NCBI RefSeq assembly: GCF_033807715.1
Contig: NC_084587.1
Location: 26,713,017 to 26,777,016 of the forward strand
Direction of reading: 5' to 3'
Length of the DNA stretch: 64,000 bases
Source: Cololabis saira
Taxonomy: Eukaryota > Chordata > Actinopteri > Beloniformes > Belonidae
Position numbers and translations under genes: made by a program
Notes under the pieces: model-generated
The model's input: the letters and a program-made list of their open reading frames with translations, nothing else
Databases searched by the model: none
What the model was told of the DNA's origin: nothing
In this document: positions 11,705 to 22,929 of the stretch, in pieces
Numbering within the stretch: the stretch's first letter is position 1
Layout of the letters: every line of letters begins with the position of its first letter

Positions 11705-13713
11705 TATGCTCTTTGAATATGTGTAAACCTTCAGCGCCATCAAGTATACTGCTGTTCCCCTAGAAGAAAGACAAAACTGTGCCCTTCTGCCCTCTGAAGT
11801 ATATTCCTCTGGATAATCTGATCTGAAAAGGGTTATTGGGATGTGAGACTGATTCTGTCAGACCATACCAGAGCTGAGGCAGTCCAACAGAAACACTTTA
11901 AGCAGCGACTAGTTCAGCACCAACTAGCACTTCAGGCTGAATCACAGTTTCTACTGGGCTGTTGGGTCAGTGTCATGCAGCAGACCACCCAGCCTGCACC
12001 CCGATGGAGACAGGTACGTGTTGGCAACAAGCCACAGCTCCCCTGGTAAGGTATAAAGTGGATCATTCCAGGATCCATGAAGGGCACCAGCAAGCAGGAT
12101 CACAACACACCTGCAGCACATTGGACACAGCATATGGACCTCAAGGGTAGCAAAAGAAAGGAGACCCACGGCCACCACGACCATGCCAGATATCAGAAGA
12201 ACCTTTGGAACTCTAACCCTAACCATGTGTGGTGACGTGAACATGAGGTTTAGGCTGTCTCCTAGCTTCCCGTCTGATAACAGTGAGTGTGAGCGTGAAC
12301 GGGCCCACCTGGCTGGAAAAAATAACTGAATTGGAGCGGTACCAGATTCATTTAATCAGAGACCATTTTTAAAGTGAATGAATATGACTAGCCAGACTAC
12401 TCACTGATTCGTTTCACTTAATGACTTTCCCCTTTTATCTCTTTGCGTGATGCAATAAAAGTCATCAGTACCGCTAAGTGTGGGCTCCCGAATGATAATA
12501 AAGTTGGAACCATTCTAGCAAAACTGAATACTGCTTTTAATTTACTACCCTGTTGTATAGGACATTTCAAAGATGGAAAAGTTATTATAGTATAAATGCC
12601 AAACTAACAACTAAATCCTCATCATCTTCACTCATAAAATTATTTAAATATCATTGGAAAAGCATTTACATAAAGCATAATGCTGGATGTGGCATGTAGC
12701 AGTGCCTCATTCCATATCAGCCTTGAATTTCCTGGACAAAATGGATTTCGCTTTGATTCTTGTTTGAAAATTGACATTTTTGTCCGTTAATAGGAATGGG
12801 TACTCCTGGGATCTGTTTCAGAGTTGTAAGCTTCGTTAAAACTCCAAGTTTGTTAACCCTGAGATGGGGGCAGCTCTGGGTTTTCCATTCCTGAGGGAGT
12901 GCTAAATTAAACTCTGAGTCAGTTACCATGGGGACCAATTGTGCAAATTGAACCTGTTCCCTGGTAACTTTTTTTTCCTTTTGGGAAACTTCCTGCAGAT
13001 CTTGAATCGGTCATCTGAAACACTTTCATTTCCTCATCCACACATTCAATATCAAATCTCAAAATAAAATCCACTCTATCCTTCTTTAATCACTCTTTAT
13101 GCTTTTGGATGTATTTTAAACATACACCTGAAAAATAATGTTCAAGTTCAGTGGAAAAACTTTTTTTGAAATACAAGAAGTGTCCTTATTCTTATTGCCA
13201 GATAAAGGTGTGATTTGGAAAGCAGCTGGAAAAGTGTATTTTCCACCTCTTCCTATATAATTCTGTGGCTTAGATAGCAACCAAAGGTCTCATGACAACG
13301 TGTCGGAGACATTTATTTTCTTTAAGCTGCTCTAAAAGCTGGTCGGGTCTACCACATTTATTGGAATAGAAATGAGCCCTGTGAATGCTTGGAAACCTTT
13401 GAGGAAAAAAGAGTGCGTAGGTTTTTTTTTTTCCTAACAAATGCAACCTAACACAATGCACCAGGCTCCAGGGAACAACAAGTTAAGACAGCTGCCACGT
13501 TGTCAACCAGTTTCCCTCCACTGAAACATTACAGCACATTAGGCTCGTTGGAGACACGAGACACTGATCAATGACCACCAGCCATGCGTGTTTGGTAATG
13601 CTGAAGGCATAGCGCACCAAAAAAAAAGATTAAGATTAAGATTGCACTATTGATCCCCATGAGGTAAAATAAGGCATCACAACTACTCAAGATGTCAGCT
13701 ATATATAGTTTTC
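11705..13713. other. Intergenic DNA, no gene seen
   Basis: I find no supported coding frame, RNA gene or complete transposon. Short open frames at 11.84-12.24 kb lack any recognisable motif. Confidence 0.55.
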
Positions 13714-13926
13714 TAGGTGGTGCTGTTGAGCCATTTTGCCATGCCCATTAATGCAAACCATTAAATATCAAAATTTTCCCCAGGCCTGGATTGCGTGCAA
13801 AATTTGGCGACTTTTGGGGCACGTTTAGGGGGGCAAAAAGGCCCTCCTTTTGTCAGAAGAAAGAATAAAAAAAAATAAATCCTACAGATACAATAGGGCC
13901 TTCGCACTAAGTGCTCGGGCCCTAAT
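13714..13926 (+). mobile_element. Helitron-like 3' terminal fragment
   Basis: This solo piece matches the terminal subrepeat of the array at 55.9-64 kb: GTGCTGTTGAGCCATTTTGC, then GGCCTGG, AAATTTGG and GGGGGGCAAAAAGGCC. Unlike the array copies it continues past TTTGTCAGAAGAAAG into a hairpin-forming tail: AGGGCCTTCGCAC, TAA, GTGCTCGGGCCCT, then AATAA. A hairpin followed closely by CTAAT resembles a Helitron 3' end (CTRR-type). That class assignment is inference; no 5' end or Rep/helicase gene is present. Confidence 0.5.
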
Positions 13927-13956
13927 AAATAGAAACAAGCTAAGCAAGATAATAGA

Positions 13957-14183
13957 CAGGGGTGCACACAAGCCGGGACTCCAGGGCTAGTCTCCTGCAT
14001 GTTTTAGATGTTTCCCTGCCTCAACACACCTGATTCTAATCACTGGTCATCATCAACATGTCATCAAGGTTTACACAACTCTGTTGGTGACACAGCCTTG
14101 TCTATCAGAGTTGTGTTGAGGCAGGGAAACATCTAAAACGTAAAGTAGACTGGCCCTCGAGTCCCGGCTTGTGTGCACCCCTG
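13957..14183. mobile_element. hAT-type MITE, 227 bp
   Basis: Inverted termini: the left begins CAGGGGTGCACACAAGCCGG and the right ends CCGGCTTGTGTGCACCCCTG. It is flanked by a perfect 8-bp duplication ATAATAGA (13949-13956 and 14184-14191). Inside is a second inverted pair around GTTTCCCTGCCTCAACAC and its complement. It is non-coding. Confidence 0.88.
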
Positions 14184-14191
14184 ATAATAGA

Positions 14192-15659
14192 CACATTTGT
14201 TTGGGATCAGGGCAACTTTTGACTCAGGTACTGGCAAGTGTGTGCTAGATATGTAATAAAGTTCATAAACTAGGTCAAATGTGGGTTTTACCAGGCATTG
14301 TATGAAACCCACAGTTCCGGGGACAGATAATGGCAGTAGCCTAGTACTGATTTAGTTTTAGAGACCTGGAATGATTGCTGTTTGTGTCTCTGCCTGTTCC
14401 CGTTTTTGTTTGTTTGTCTTCTCTCTTACAGATTCCAAAGGCTTTTGTGCCCGTTGTGTGTTTTCTTGTGTTTCTCTCATTTCTCTCATTTCAGACTTGC
14501 AGCAGCAGATGCCACCCCCCACCCCACACCCCCCATCCCCCTCTGCTCCTATACCCCTCATATATAAGTTAAAAAATAAACTTCCAACAATGATGAGAAA
14601 ACTGGCTTATATGCTTCTCGCTTGTTGTTGCTGGTACCTCTGAGTTATAGAATAAAGGAAAAAAAAAAGAAAAAAAGGCAAAGGTGCCAGATTGCGCACC
14701 TGGTTGAGTCTCTTGTACAGAGACTATAGTCCTCGTGCAGCTTCTGCTGAGTTCTCTGCCTGGAGATCTTTGCTGTATATTTCCTGTCTCACTGCTATCA
14801 ATAAAGTCCACTGGGACAACACAAAAATGTCTAAGACAAATGCCAACATATTTCAGGATTCTTGATTTACAGTTTTCATCTGAAAAAAGATTTTGAACCA
14901 ACACACGTTTTGCTGGAAGTCACAAAACAAACATTTTAATGAGTCAGACCATGCTTGATGCCTTAGCTTGGAATGAATCCCTTGCTTCTACTATAAATTC
15001 AATTTTACACTTCAAATTTCTTTGAAGTCTTGGAGTGGTGGTAATGGCTTCCTGAATGTCTTCTGTAACAAGCAGCTCTGTGGCTGATGCTTGTCTGCAT
15101 CACAAACAAAATAAAGATATGTTGTTTTTAATGCAGACCTCCAGAAAATCATCCTATTTCATAGTTAAGTCCTGCACGGGTTAAATGTGCGTTGCTGATG
15201 TTTTGGTATTTTTAAAAACAAAAGAGCATTAAAAACCTAAATGGTTGGTTGTTCCCTATATCCATAAAAGAGCGGCGTCATTTCCTAAAGGTTTTACATG
15301 GAGAACAAATGAGACTGTCTCCCACGCAAGGGATTATACACTCACAAATTAGCAAATGAGTGGAGATGCATGTTCCCAAGCTGCATAAGGGAAATGCAAT
15401 ATGGATGTATATTATAGAGGTCCGCCTCACTAAGAAAATCGCTGCACAAGAGGTGAAAAATTCCATCTCACACTTCCAAAATTGTTTTTTCACATCTTGG
15501 GCGTCTAAATGATGTCCTGGGGCATGCTTAGACTTGATTCATAAAAGATTTTGAGAGTAATCCTACCCGTACTTTGCTCACCTGTGTGCCCCCATACATC
15601 TCAGATCGAGTGAAACTAATTGAGCTTGACTTGTGTTTTCCCTCATATAATAGCAGACA
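14192..15659. other. Intergenic DNA, no gene seen
   Basis: Contains C-rich and A-rich simple stretches (about 14505-14545 and 14655-14680) and an AATAAAG word at about 14800. I could not define a coding region or paired transposon ends. Confidence 0.5.
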
Positions 15660-15928
15660 AAAGGGACAGTTAAGGCAGTGATAACCGTGGATCTAAAAGG
15701 AAAAGAAACCTTATGGCAGATCAGATTAGCCACAAGGTTGGGGAGACAGGAGCAGGCATCACAAATGGACCAAATAGTTGGCTGATAAACAAAGCCAAAT
15801 ACTCAGCTTTGGAGAGCTGTGCTACTGAAGTAAACAAGGTGGAGCAGAATGGCAGAGCTGTTGCTGATATCGAAGAGAAATGGTCTGATCTTAAACTCTC
15901 CAAGGGCATAAGCAAACAACAACCATAA
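15660..15928 (+). pseudogene. Myb/SANT-like domain relic
   Basis: The frame 15713-15928 contains WLINKAKYSALESC followed by ATEVNKVEQNGRAVADIE and EKWSDLKLSKGISK. The pattern V-N-x-V ... R-x-V-A-[DE]-I-x-x-K-W-S-D-[IL]-K matches the Myb/SANT-like domain of Harbinger transposon accessory proteins and the related vertebrate NAIF1/MSANTD proteins. Only about half a domain is present, with no transposase or full gene around it. It is probably a transposon relic or processed fragment. The family assignment comes from motif memory only. Confidence 0.4.
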
Positions 15929-16133
15929 CAGCAATGAACAATAGGAGGGGAAACCCCCACACAGGAACACTGGACCTCCTTAAACTCCTTTGCATCCATA
16001 CGGCAATACTTCACCCCAAAGAAACACACTTCTTTCTACATATTGTTAGAAAATATGATCTTTATCCCCTTTCAACTAAGTGAAGCTTAATTAACTGCTC
16101 CTTATATGTATTGTTAAACTAAATACCAACCAC

Positions 16134-16893
16134 CAGTACTCGAGTTGTAAAAGAAAATCAGGGGGGATGGTGGATTTTTATCATATGGGGACAGATAATT
16201 TGTGCTGATTACAAATGATATAATATATTACAAATAATAGCACTGACCAAAACACCTGCAGAAATACTGCAGGAATGACATAGCAGCAGTTAAATGCAGC
16301 CTTCTGTAAGCTTTAAATATCCACTGGACTTACATCAAATACATCAAAACACAAAAATAAAAACAGTTTTCTGAACTTATCAATATGACTCTGTCCTTCA
16401 CAGGATAAGTAAAATGGATCACTGCAAAAACTCAAAATCTTAACAAGAATATTTGTCTTATTTCTAGTTAAAATGTCTCATTTTAGTAAAAAAAATCTCA
16501 TTACACTTAAAACAAGACTCATCTGGAAAAAACAACAATTTTCACCTGTTTCAAGTAGATTTTCACTTAAAATAAGTAGAAAAATCTGCCAGTGGAAAAA
16601 TATTTTTTTGCTTGTAATAAGAAGATAAATCTTGTCCCACTGGCAGATTTTCCTACTTATTTCAAGTGAGAATTTACCTGAAACAGGTGAAAATTGTCAA
16701 ATAAGTTATTTTTCTGGTGTTATTTTTCTGGTGATGACTCTAAATGTTGAAATAGCAGTAAAACCACACTCATTGATGAAATGACATAAGGGATGTAAAG
16801 GGGGATGGCAGTTTTACAGGGGGGAGGATTTTGACCGTTTTTATTTCAGGGGGGGATGCCATCCCCCCTCATCCCCCCTCAACTCGACTACTG
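16134..16893. mobile_element. hAT-type element nested in LINE
   Basis: The ends CAGTACTCGAGTTG and CAACTCGACTACTG are inverted repeats with one mismatch. A perfect 8-bp duplication CCAACCAC sits at 16126-16133 and 16894-16901. Removing the element rejoins the LINE endonuclease frame just before TTFYEHFCETIILGDFN. It carries no transposase. A hairpin MITE lies inside it. Confidence 0.85.
16428..16740. mobile_element. Hairpin MITE inside the hAT element
   Basis: It begins CACTGCAAAAACTCAAAATC-like, a familiar start of a fish MITE. It contains two 60-bp arms, about 16534-16595 and 16638-16698, that are inverted complements with about six mismatches (core AAATCTGCCAGTGG / CCACTGGCAGATTT). The outer right terminus matching the left start is missing, so the copy is truncated. 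Confidence 0.6.
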
Positions 16894-18014
16894 CCAACCA
16901 CCTTTTACGAACACTTTTGTGAGACGATCATATTAGGCGACTTCAATTCAAACTGGCTGGACCGTTCATCTTTAACTGATAAAGATCTTATCAAAAGCAT
17001 AAACCTAACTCAGATAATAAATGAACCCACCAGAGTGGAAGCCAGATCTAAAGTGATCATTCAGCAATTCACTGTGTGTGGAAAATTAAATCTCCAAAGC
17101 TTCCTCCAAAACTCAGAAGAGTTAGGCAATGTAAGAAAATTGGTACTGATAATTTCATATATGATTTAACTACAATTAACTGGGACAGATTCCAACTCAT
17201 ACCTCATACTGAAGATGCCTGGAATTATTTCTATTCTGAAGTCATAAATGTAATCGATAAACACGCCCCCCTGGAGGGAAATTAAAGTTAAAGGTAAACA
17301 TCTTCCCTGGATCAACTCTGATCTGGTTAATCTTTTTAAATCACAAGATAAATTGTGGAAGTGATACAGGGAAACTAAAAATGCTGCTGACTGGGAAAAA
17401 TATAGACTTTTAAGAAACTTATGTAAGACAAAAACATGCAACGCTAAATCAGATTACTATAAAAATCAACTCTCTGAAAACATGCACAACCCTAAACAGT
17501 TCTGGAAAAAACATTAATAATGTCCTTAACAAATCCAATAAAAATATTAGATCCAAGATTTGCCATAACAATGAAATCATCCAGGATCCCCTAACTATCT
17601 CCAACATTTTTAATCAGCATTTCTCCTCTGTAGGTAACTCCCTTGTGTTTGATCCATCTGCAGCTTCCATCTCCTCATCTGGCTCTCCATGTAGAAGCTC
17701 ATGTATTTATTTCCAAAAGATACATCCCATTGAAGATCAAAATGTAATCAATGAATTGAAGAATGACTGTGGATATGGTCCAGACGGCATGGAGACAACA
17801 TTTATTAAATTAGCAGCCCATATTTTAATGTATCGCCTTTGTGACTATACAACCTTTCCTTGTTAACTTGCTCCCTCCCTTCTGCTTGGAAAAGTGCCAT
17901 AGTTACTCCACTATACGAGGGAGGTGATCCAAACGAAGTCAATAATTACCGCCCAATCTCCATTATCTATTATTACTGAAAACATTATTTTGTCTCCATG
18001 CCAGTCCGGTGAAA

Positions 18015-18180
18015 AGATGCGGCCTGCTCACTCCTCAGGTTAAGGAGCTCAGTGCAGGGCCCTCCCGGGGTTGGTAGAGGGAGCAATGCCCCGGACTGTA
18101 GCTTAGGTAGGAGCACTGGGTGATATAATGGGGGAAAAAAATCGGGGATAAAAAAAAAAATAACAAAATAAAAAATTCAC
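18015..18180. repeat. GC-rich A-tailed insert in the LINE RT region
   Basis: A GC-rich block (about 18020-18120, including CAGGGCCCTCCCGGGGTTGG and GCAATGCCCCGGACTGTAGC) is followed by an A-rich tail of about 40 bp (about 18130-18175). It sits between LINE codons for QSG and NDTFTATDAIFLDLTKA. The base composition is unlike the host LINE. The A-rich tail suggests a retroposed short RNA or SINE, but I recognise no A/B box and no family, and the boundaries are approximate. Confidence 0.4.
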
Positions 18181-19560
18181 AAATGATACATTTACAGCTA
18201 CTGATGCAATATTTCTGGATCTCACTAAAGCATTGTTTACCTTCTACTGGACAAACTTTACTCATTTGGTATCTCGAGAAACTCTCTTCTTTGGTTCAAG
18301 TCATATCTCCAGTGCGTTAACCTTAATGGAATCCAATCCAAATACACAATTGTTGAGAAGGGAGTACCACAAGGCTCATCCCTTGGACCCCTCCTTTTCT
18401 AATGACCTCCCAAAAACCTGCTCCAACTGTCAAATACATGTATACACAGACAACACAGTAATATATACATCCGGTAAGAATACATCAGTAATTGAGAGAT
18501 CCTTACAGTGAATTTTCTACTGTTCAGAATTGGCTATCATCAAATAAACTCTTATTAAACAAAAATAAATCATGTTCAATGTTGTTTGGTACCAGATTAG
18601 GCCTTGGAAATAACACAGATCTCAGTATTCTTTTTAATGATGGCTCACCTCTTAAACAGGTGACCTCATTCAAACACCTCGGCCTCTGGATCAACCCATT
18701 ACTTACTTTCAAACATCATATCGAGTCCATCACAACTAAATTACATAACAAGCTAGGCATCCTTTACCGTTCAATAAACTGTTTCACTCTACAAACAAGG
18801 AAAATAATTGTCACACAACTGTTATTACCCATTTTAGTCTACCAGAACACTTATGAATCACGTCTTCAACCCCTTAATGTAATTTACAACAGTCTCTGTC
18901 TACACTGCTCCATGTATCAATCATTAAACTGGTTATCCCTCAGCTCAAGAAGACAATACCACTGGCTCCAACTCATATTCAAATGTATCCACTTTAGTTA
19001 TCCATCTTACTTAAAACAATACAATATTTGATTCCATATACATCCTCATATTCTCTTAGAAACACTCAGCAACCCTTCTTTTTCGTTCCATTGACATTTA
19101 AAGAAATTGGCAGGCGTGCTTTTAAGTTCAAAGCCCCATCAGATTGGAACAACCTACCCATCAATATAAGAAAACTTAATTCATTACATCTCTTTAAAAA
19201 CTCACTATTTTCCAACCTCAATAAACCATGTAGTTGCCACTATTGCCTTCTCATTTTATTTTTATTTATTTATTTTATATATAATGTATCTATTTCTTCA
19301 TATATTGTATAATAATGATGATGACAATGACTATTGTCAATATTGTTGTTCTTGTTGTTATTACTGTGTTATGTGCAGTGTTTACTTGTGCTCTTCGGGT
19401 GTGGTAGGTCTTGGGGACTGGTGTGTGGGCGGGTTCGTGTGTGAGAGCCTTATGTATTATGTATGTTGTATGTGACTGTTTTGTACAGTGTTGCATGTTT
19501 TATGTTGGACCCCCTCGAAAACAAGATGATTCATCTCAAGGGGCTATCCGTTAATAAATG

Positions 19561-20923
19561 AATCTATATGTATAGTACACATTTCTTTAATTTAACTCTT
19601 CTGACATTATGAAAGTATCAGCATGTAGTGAACTGAATTGTGTTGTTTTATGGCATCACGTTGCAAAACTTACCTTAAAACTGCCACTTAAGGGACATTA
19701 ATAAGCAAGACATGAAATGTTTGTAATAAAAAAGCAAATGTGCAAAAAATGCACAATAATAGCATTAAATTAAAAAATATTTGATCTATGTTTTCTTTCT
19801 TGTTAACGTACTACCAATCAGTAGAGAACATGTTAATTTATTTGAAAATGATACATTAGCTTTTGTGTTTGAATATTTTGCAAAAAAACAGCCTCGATGC
19901 AGCTCTGCTGAGCTGTAGCTGAGAGGAAAAAGAGGTGTGCTGCGTGATAAATCAGCTCATCAGAGATCAATAGGTCTTGACGGTTGCTCTACAAATCAAA
20001 GGGGAAATCCTTATGCTCCATCTGCTCTTTTCTTTTTCTTTTTTTTCTTTGTAAATTGAAGTTGTTAATGTTTCAGCAGTAATCCAAACACAAGGTACGG
20101 CAAGGTACCTCCAGCAACAGCAAACACACACGCATGCTCACAAAGTGACATTTTACCAGGTATGCAGTCATCTGACCATGCAAATACGGTGACAGACATT
20201 TTTTACAATGATCTCTCTCTAAAATAACACACAAGAAATTATATTTTCACGAGGCAGTTCAGACTCATGCATCAGGCTATGTGTAAAACTAGAATTAGAG
20301 GTTATGGGTTATGTCTGGGTCATCTAATCTGAAGCCTCTACTGCCACAGATTACAAATCTTTCTTCTCTCTTTAGATCCACTTTTCCATTTCTGATTTTC
20401 TCCCTCTCACACGTCGTCCTTCCGGCCGTGATTTGCACTTCCGAAGGCTTAAACTGCTTGTCTTTGGAATTCCATGCCCAACCCTCCAACCAGAGCATAA
20501 CATGATACACACATATGCAACATAGAGAATCCAAATCGGCCTCCTTAATTTCAATGCTGAGATGTGTCCATCTGTTCCGTGCATGTTGTAAAATTACAAT
20601 GAGTGCACTTCTGTAAAAACAGAGACACGATTGAAAGGAGGATGACGCAAATTAATATCTGCCAGAAAACTACTTCTCCCTGGAGGCAAAAAGTTCACGT
20701 TGCACACGGCCAAGCAAGACTATATTCGCAGCTAAAAGACAGGAACACTCAAACTTCTTGCTAAGTTTACCAAATCTGCTGCATCCAATATGACGATGAA
20801 GATTTGCTCAAAAATCTAAATGAGAAAAGTTATACAAACATACATGTGAGGAAAAACACAGGACAGACACTTATGCAAGTTCAGCTTGATTAAATATTAC
20901 AGTGCTTCTAACAGAACCACAAT
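19561..20923. other. Intergenic DNA, no gene seen
   Basis: AT-rich sequence with no supported coding frame, RNA gene or transposon terminus. Confidence 0.55.
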
Positions 20924-21050
20924 GGCCCGGTTTCCCAGATCAGTTAAGTAGCTCTTAACAGCGAAAGACTTCTTTCACAGGCTCCTTAAGAAGGTTTGAA
21001 AGAAGTCTTTCGCTGTTAAGAGCTACTTAACTGATCTGGGAAACCGGGCC
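20924..21050. mobile_element. Perfect palindromic MITE, 127 bp
   Basis: Two arms of about 53 bp, beginning GGCCCGGTTTCCCAGATCAG and ending with the exact inverse complement, flank a loop of about 21 bp. I see no mismatch in the arms. AAT flanks both sides (20921-20923 and 21051-21053), a possible 3-bp target duplication. The superfamily is uncertain; GGCCCGG termini are known in fish MITEs. The transcript would fold into a long hairpin. Confidence 0.85.
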
Positions 21051-22532
21051 AATGTCATTTCCTAGTATGTGTATGTGCTTTTGTCATATTGACAGAAAAG
21101 CATCTATGCATATGTTAAATATTGCCATCTCCTACCAGGCTCACAATAGTGTGTAAACACAGAGCTCAGTCAGATGTCATTTCCTTGCCTTCAGGTTCAG
21201 TGGTTTTTAAACCTGAGCACCGTTTCATTAATCACCTACACATGCCCTCCATCACTTCCCCTTGACACTTCCTAATGCAGGCAGTCGCACCATAGATCAC
21301 AGCCAGCTGTACAGCAGAGAGGTGGTCCACAGGCACAGGAGGAAAACTTGAAGCAGAATACAGTTGCCCTTAAGGAGGCGTAAGTATCAATGATAATCAA
21401 TTTAAAATTGCATGGTTGTGACAGGTGAAATATTAAGCCTCCCCAATCAGAGACTAAAGCCATTAAAGATGGATTGTTATAGTTTTATGACGTGTCTCTT
21501 CCATGGTGGCCCACAGAAAATATGAAATGGTAACAACAGATTGTGATTTATGGACTGGTAGCAAATTAAGGGAAAAAAACCTAAATAAATGAGCTTGCTA
21601 GCTCATAGGATTGCTGGCATACTCTGAGCTCAGTTATTTTAGAAGGAAAGGGTTGATGAAAATCAATACAAAGTTAATCTGCGTGATCATTTTCATCCTA
21701 CATCATGATTAAACATTTCTGTCCTCTTCTGTAATAACAAAGGCATTTCCACAGAGAATACAGAGACATTTAATGGTTTGCTGAGTTTGAAAGTTGGATG
21801 AATTATGTGCTGTTATATGATGTACAGTATCATCTGTTAAGACAGTGCTCCTTTAACAATGTCAGACTCTATTGCATATACACTCACCACTTTATTAGGT
21901 AGGTGTCCCTCATATACAATATTGCAGGGTAAAATTGGTTTCCAATCTCAAGATTTGTTAGTAACTGAACTCCCACCATCAAATTTATCTTCTCATGGAT
22001 TTGAAACTTAATCTCACCAGTGACAACAAATGTAAAGATGGCAGAGGTTGTTTTGTGTGTTTGACCATTGAAGACAAAGTGGTGTCGAAGAGGTCTATCA
22101 AAGGCTGATCGATGTGCTCCACTCGTTTTCTGCTTAGGTGCTTGTAGTTATTGAGCTGGGAGTGGGATGAGTTTGTTGTGATCCTCTGGAAGATTAGAAA
22201 TCTTTCCCATCTTTATCCAGATTGGTCACACTGTGAGAAATGTCTGATTTACTGTCCGTCTTGGACCTTATACCTTTCAGAGTTTTGCGTTATCATCGAA
22301 ACAATCTTCAAGTTCTGCTCTGGAGTGCTCAGACGTTTCGAGGTCAAAAAGACCCCCTACCCCTCACATCTCTTCTTTCTTTCTTTTGATTATCTGAATG
22401 AAGGCTCAACAACATCATACAGCTCTGCAAAGTGGAATGGTGTTACTGAGTATTAATCTTGTTATACTTATACTCAATAATCCTGTTATTGAGTGGCAGT
22501 GCAGGGACAGATAAACTTCTTCACGTGTCAGT

Positions 22533-22547
22533 CCCCCCCCCCCCCCC
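22533..22547. repeat. Poly-C run
   Basis: Fifteen consecutive C residues. With the G16 run about 370 bp downstream it forms an inverted homopolymer pair. Confidence 0.9.
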
Positions 22548-22913
22548 GCTCTTGGTATACCCAGGACCAAAAAAACTAGTGTGTGACCAGTTGGAAGAAT
22601 GAATGTGTTGTTTTGACATATGGAAATTTGAGGTTTAACCAATAAATTGAATTATTTGACAGTGACCTATTTCCGTAACTGTCTTTTTTATCAACAACTG
22701 AACTACAGTAAATCCTGATAGCACATGAATCTCTGATTAGACAGGCAGGAGGGAAAGCAGCAAGGCCTGCGCTGCTCGACATTTGAAGATTAGATTAGCC
22801 TGTAACCTTTTAGGGGAATGAGAAAAAGATGCTAAATACAAAAAGCAAGTAAAGCAAGAGTGAAAGAGAATGATGTAGTGTGAGATGGAATTTTTTGGGT
22901 TTGAAGGTGGTTT

Positions 22914-22929
22914 GGGGGGGGGGGGGGGG
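22914..22929. repeat. Poly-G run
   Basis: Sixteen consecutive G residues preceded by TTT. Confidence 0.9.

Larger units (their letters stand above)
16040..19560 (+). mobile_element. Decayed LINE (L2/CR1-like), nested insertions
   Basis: Fragments of one LINE ORF2 in plus orientation. The endonuclease end is ILGDFNSNWLD (about 16930), with an LTQIINEPTRVEARS stretch downstream. Next come RT pieces FLDLTKA (about 18215), a degraded palm region around 18430, and FKHLGLWI (about 18670). The conserved C-terminus is FKAPSDWNNLPINIRKL (about 19125). The 3' end at 19505-19560 (GGGGCTATCC then TTAATAAATGAAT) is shared with the LINE at 33531-34194. Multiple frameshifts and stops make it inactive. A 760-bp hAT element (16134-16893) and an A-tailed GC-rich insert (about 18015-18180) interrupt it. 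The 5' limit is uncertain. Clade placement is by motif resemblance. Confidence 0.75.

Noticed and set aside
11843..12244. Overlapping short frames on both strands at 11.8-12.2 kb
   Set aside because: No motif, no splice context and no transposon ends; the frames look like chance in GC-richer DNA.
14350..14830. Possible solo LTR (AATAAAG near 14800 with an R/U5-like stretch)
   Set aside because: No matching TG...CA ends, target duplication, primer-binding site or polypurine tract could be found.
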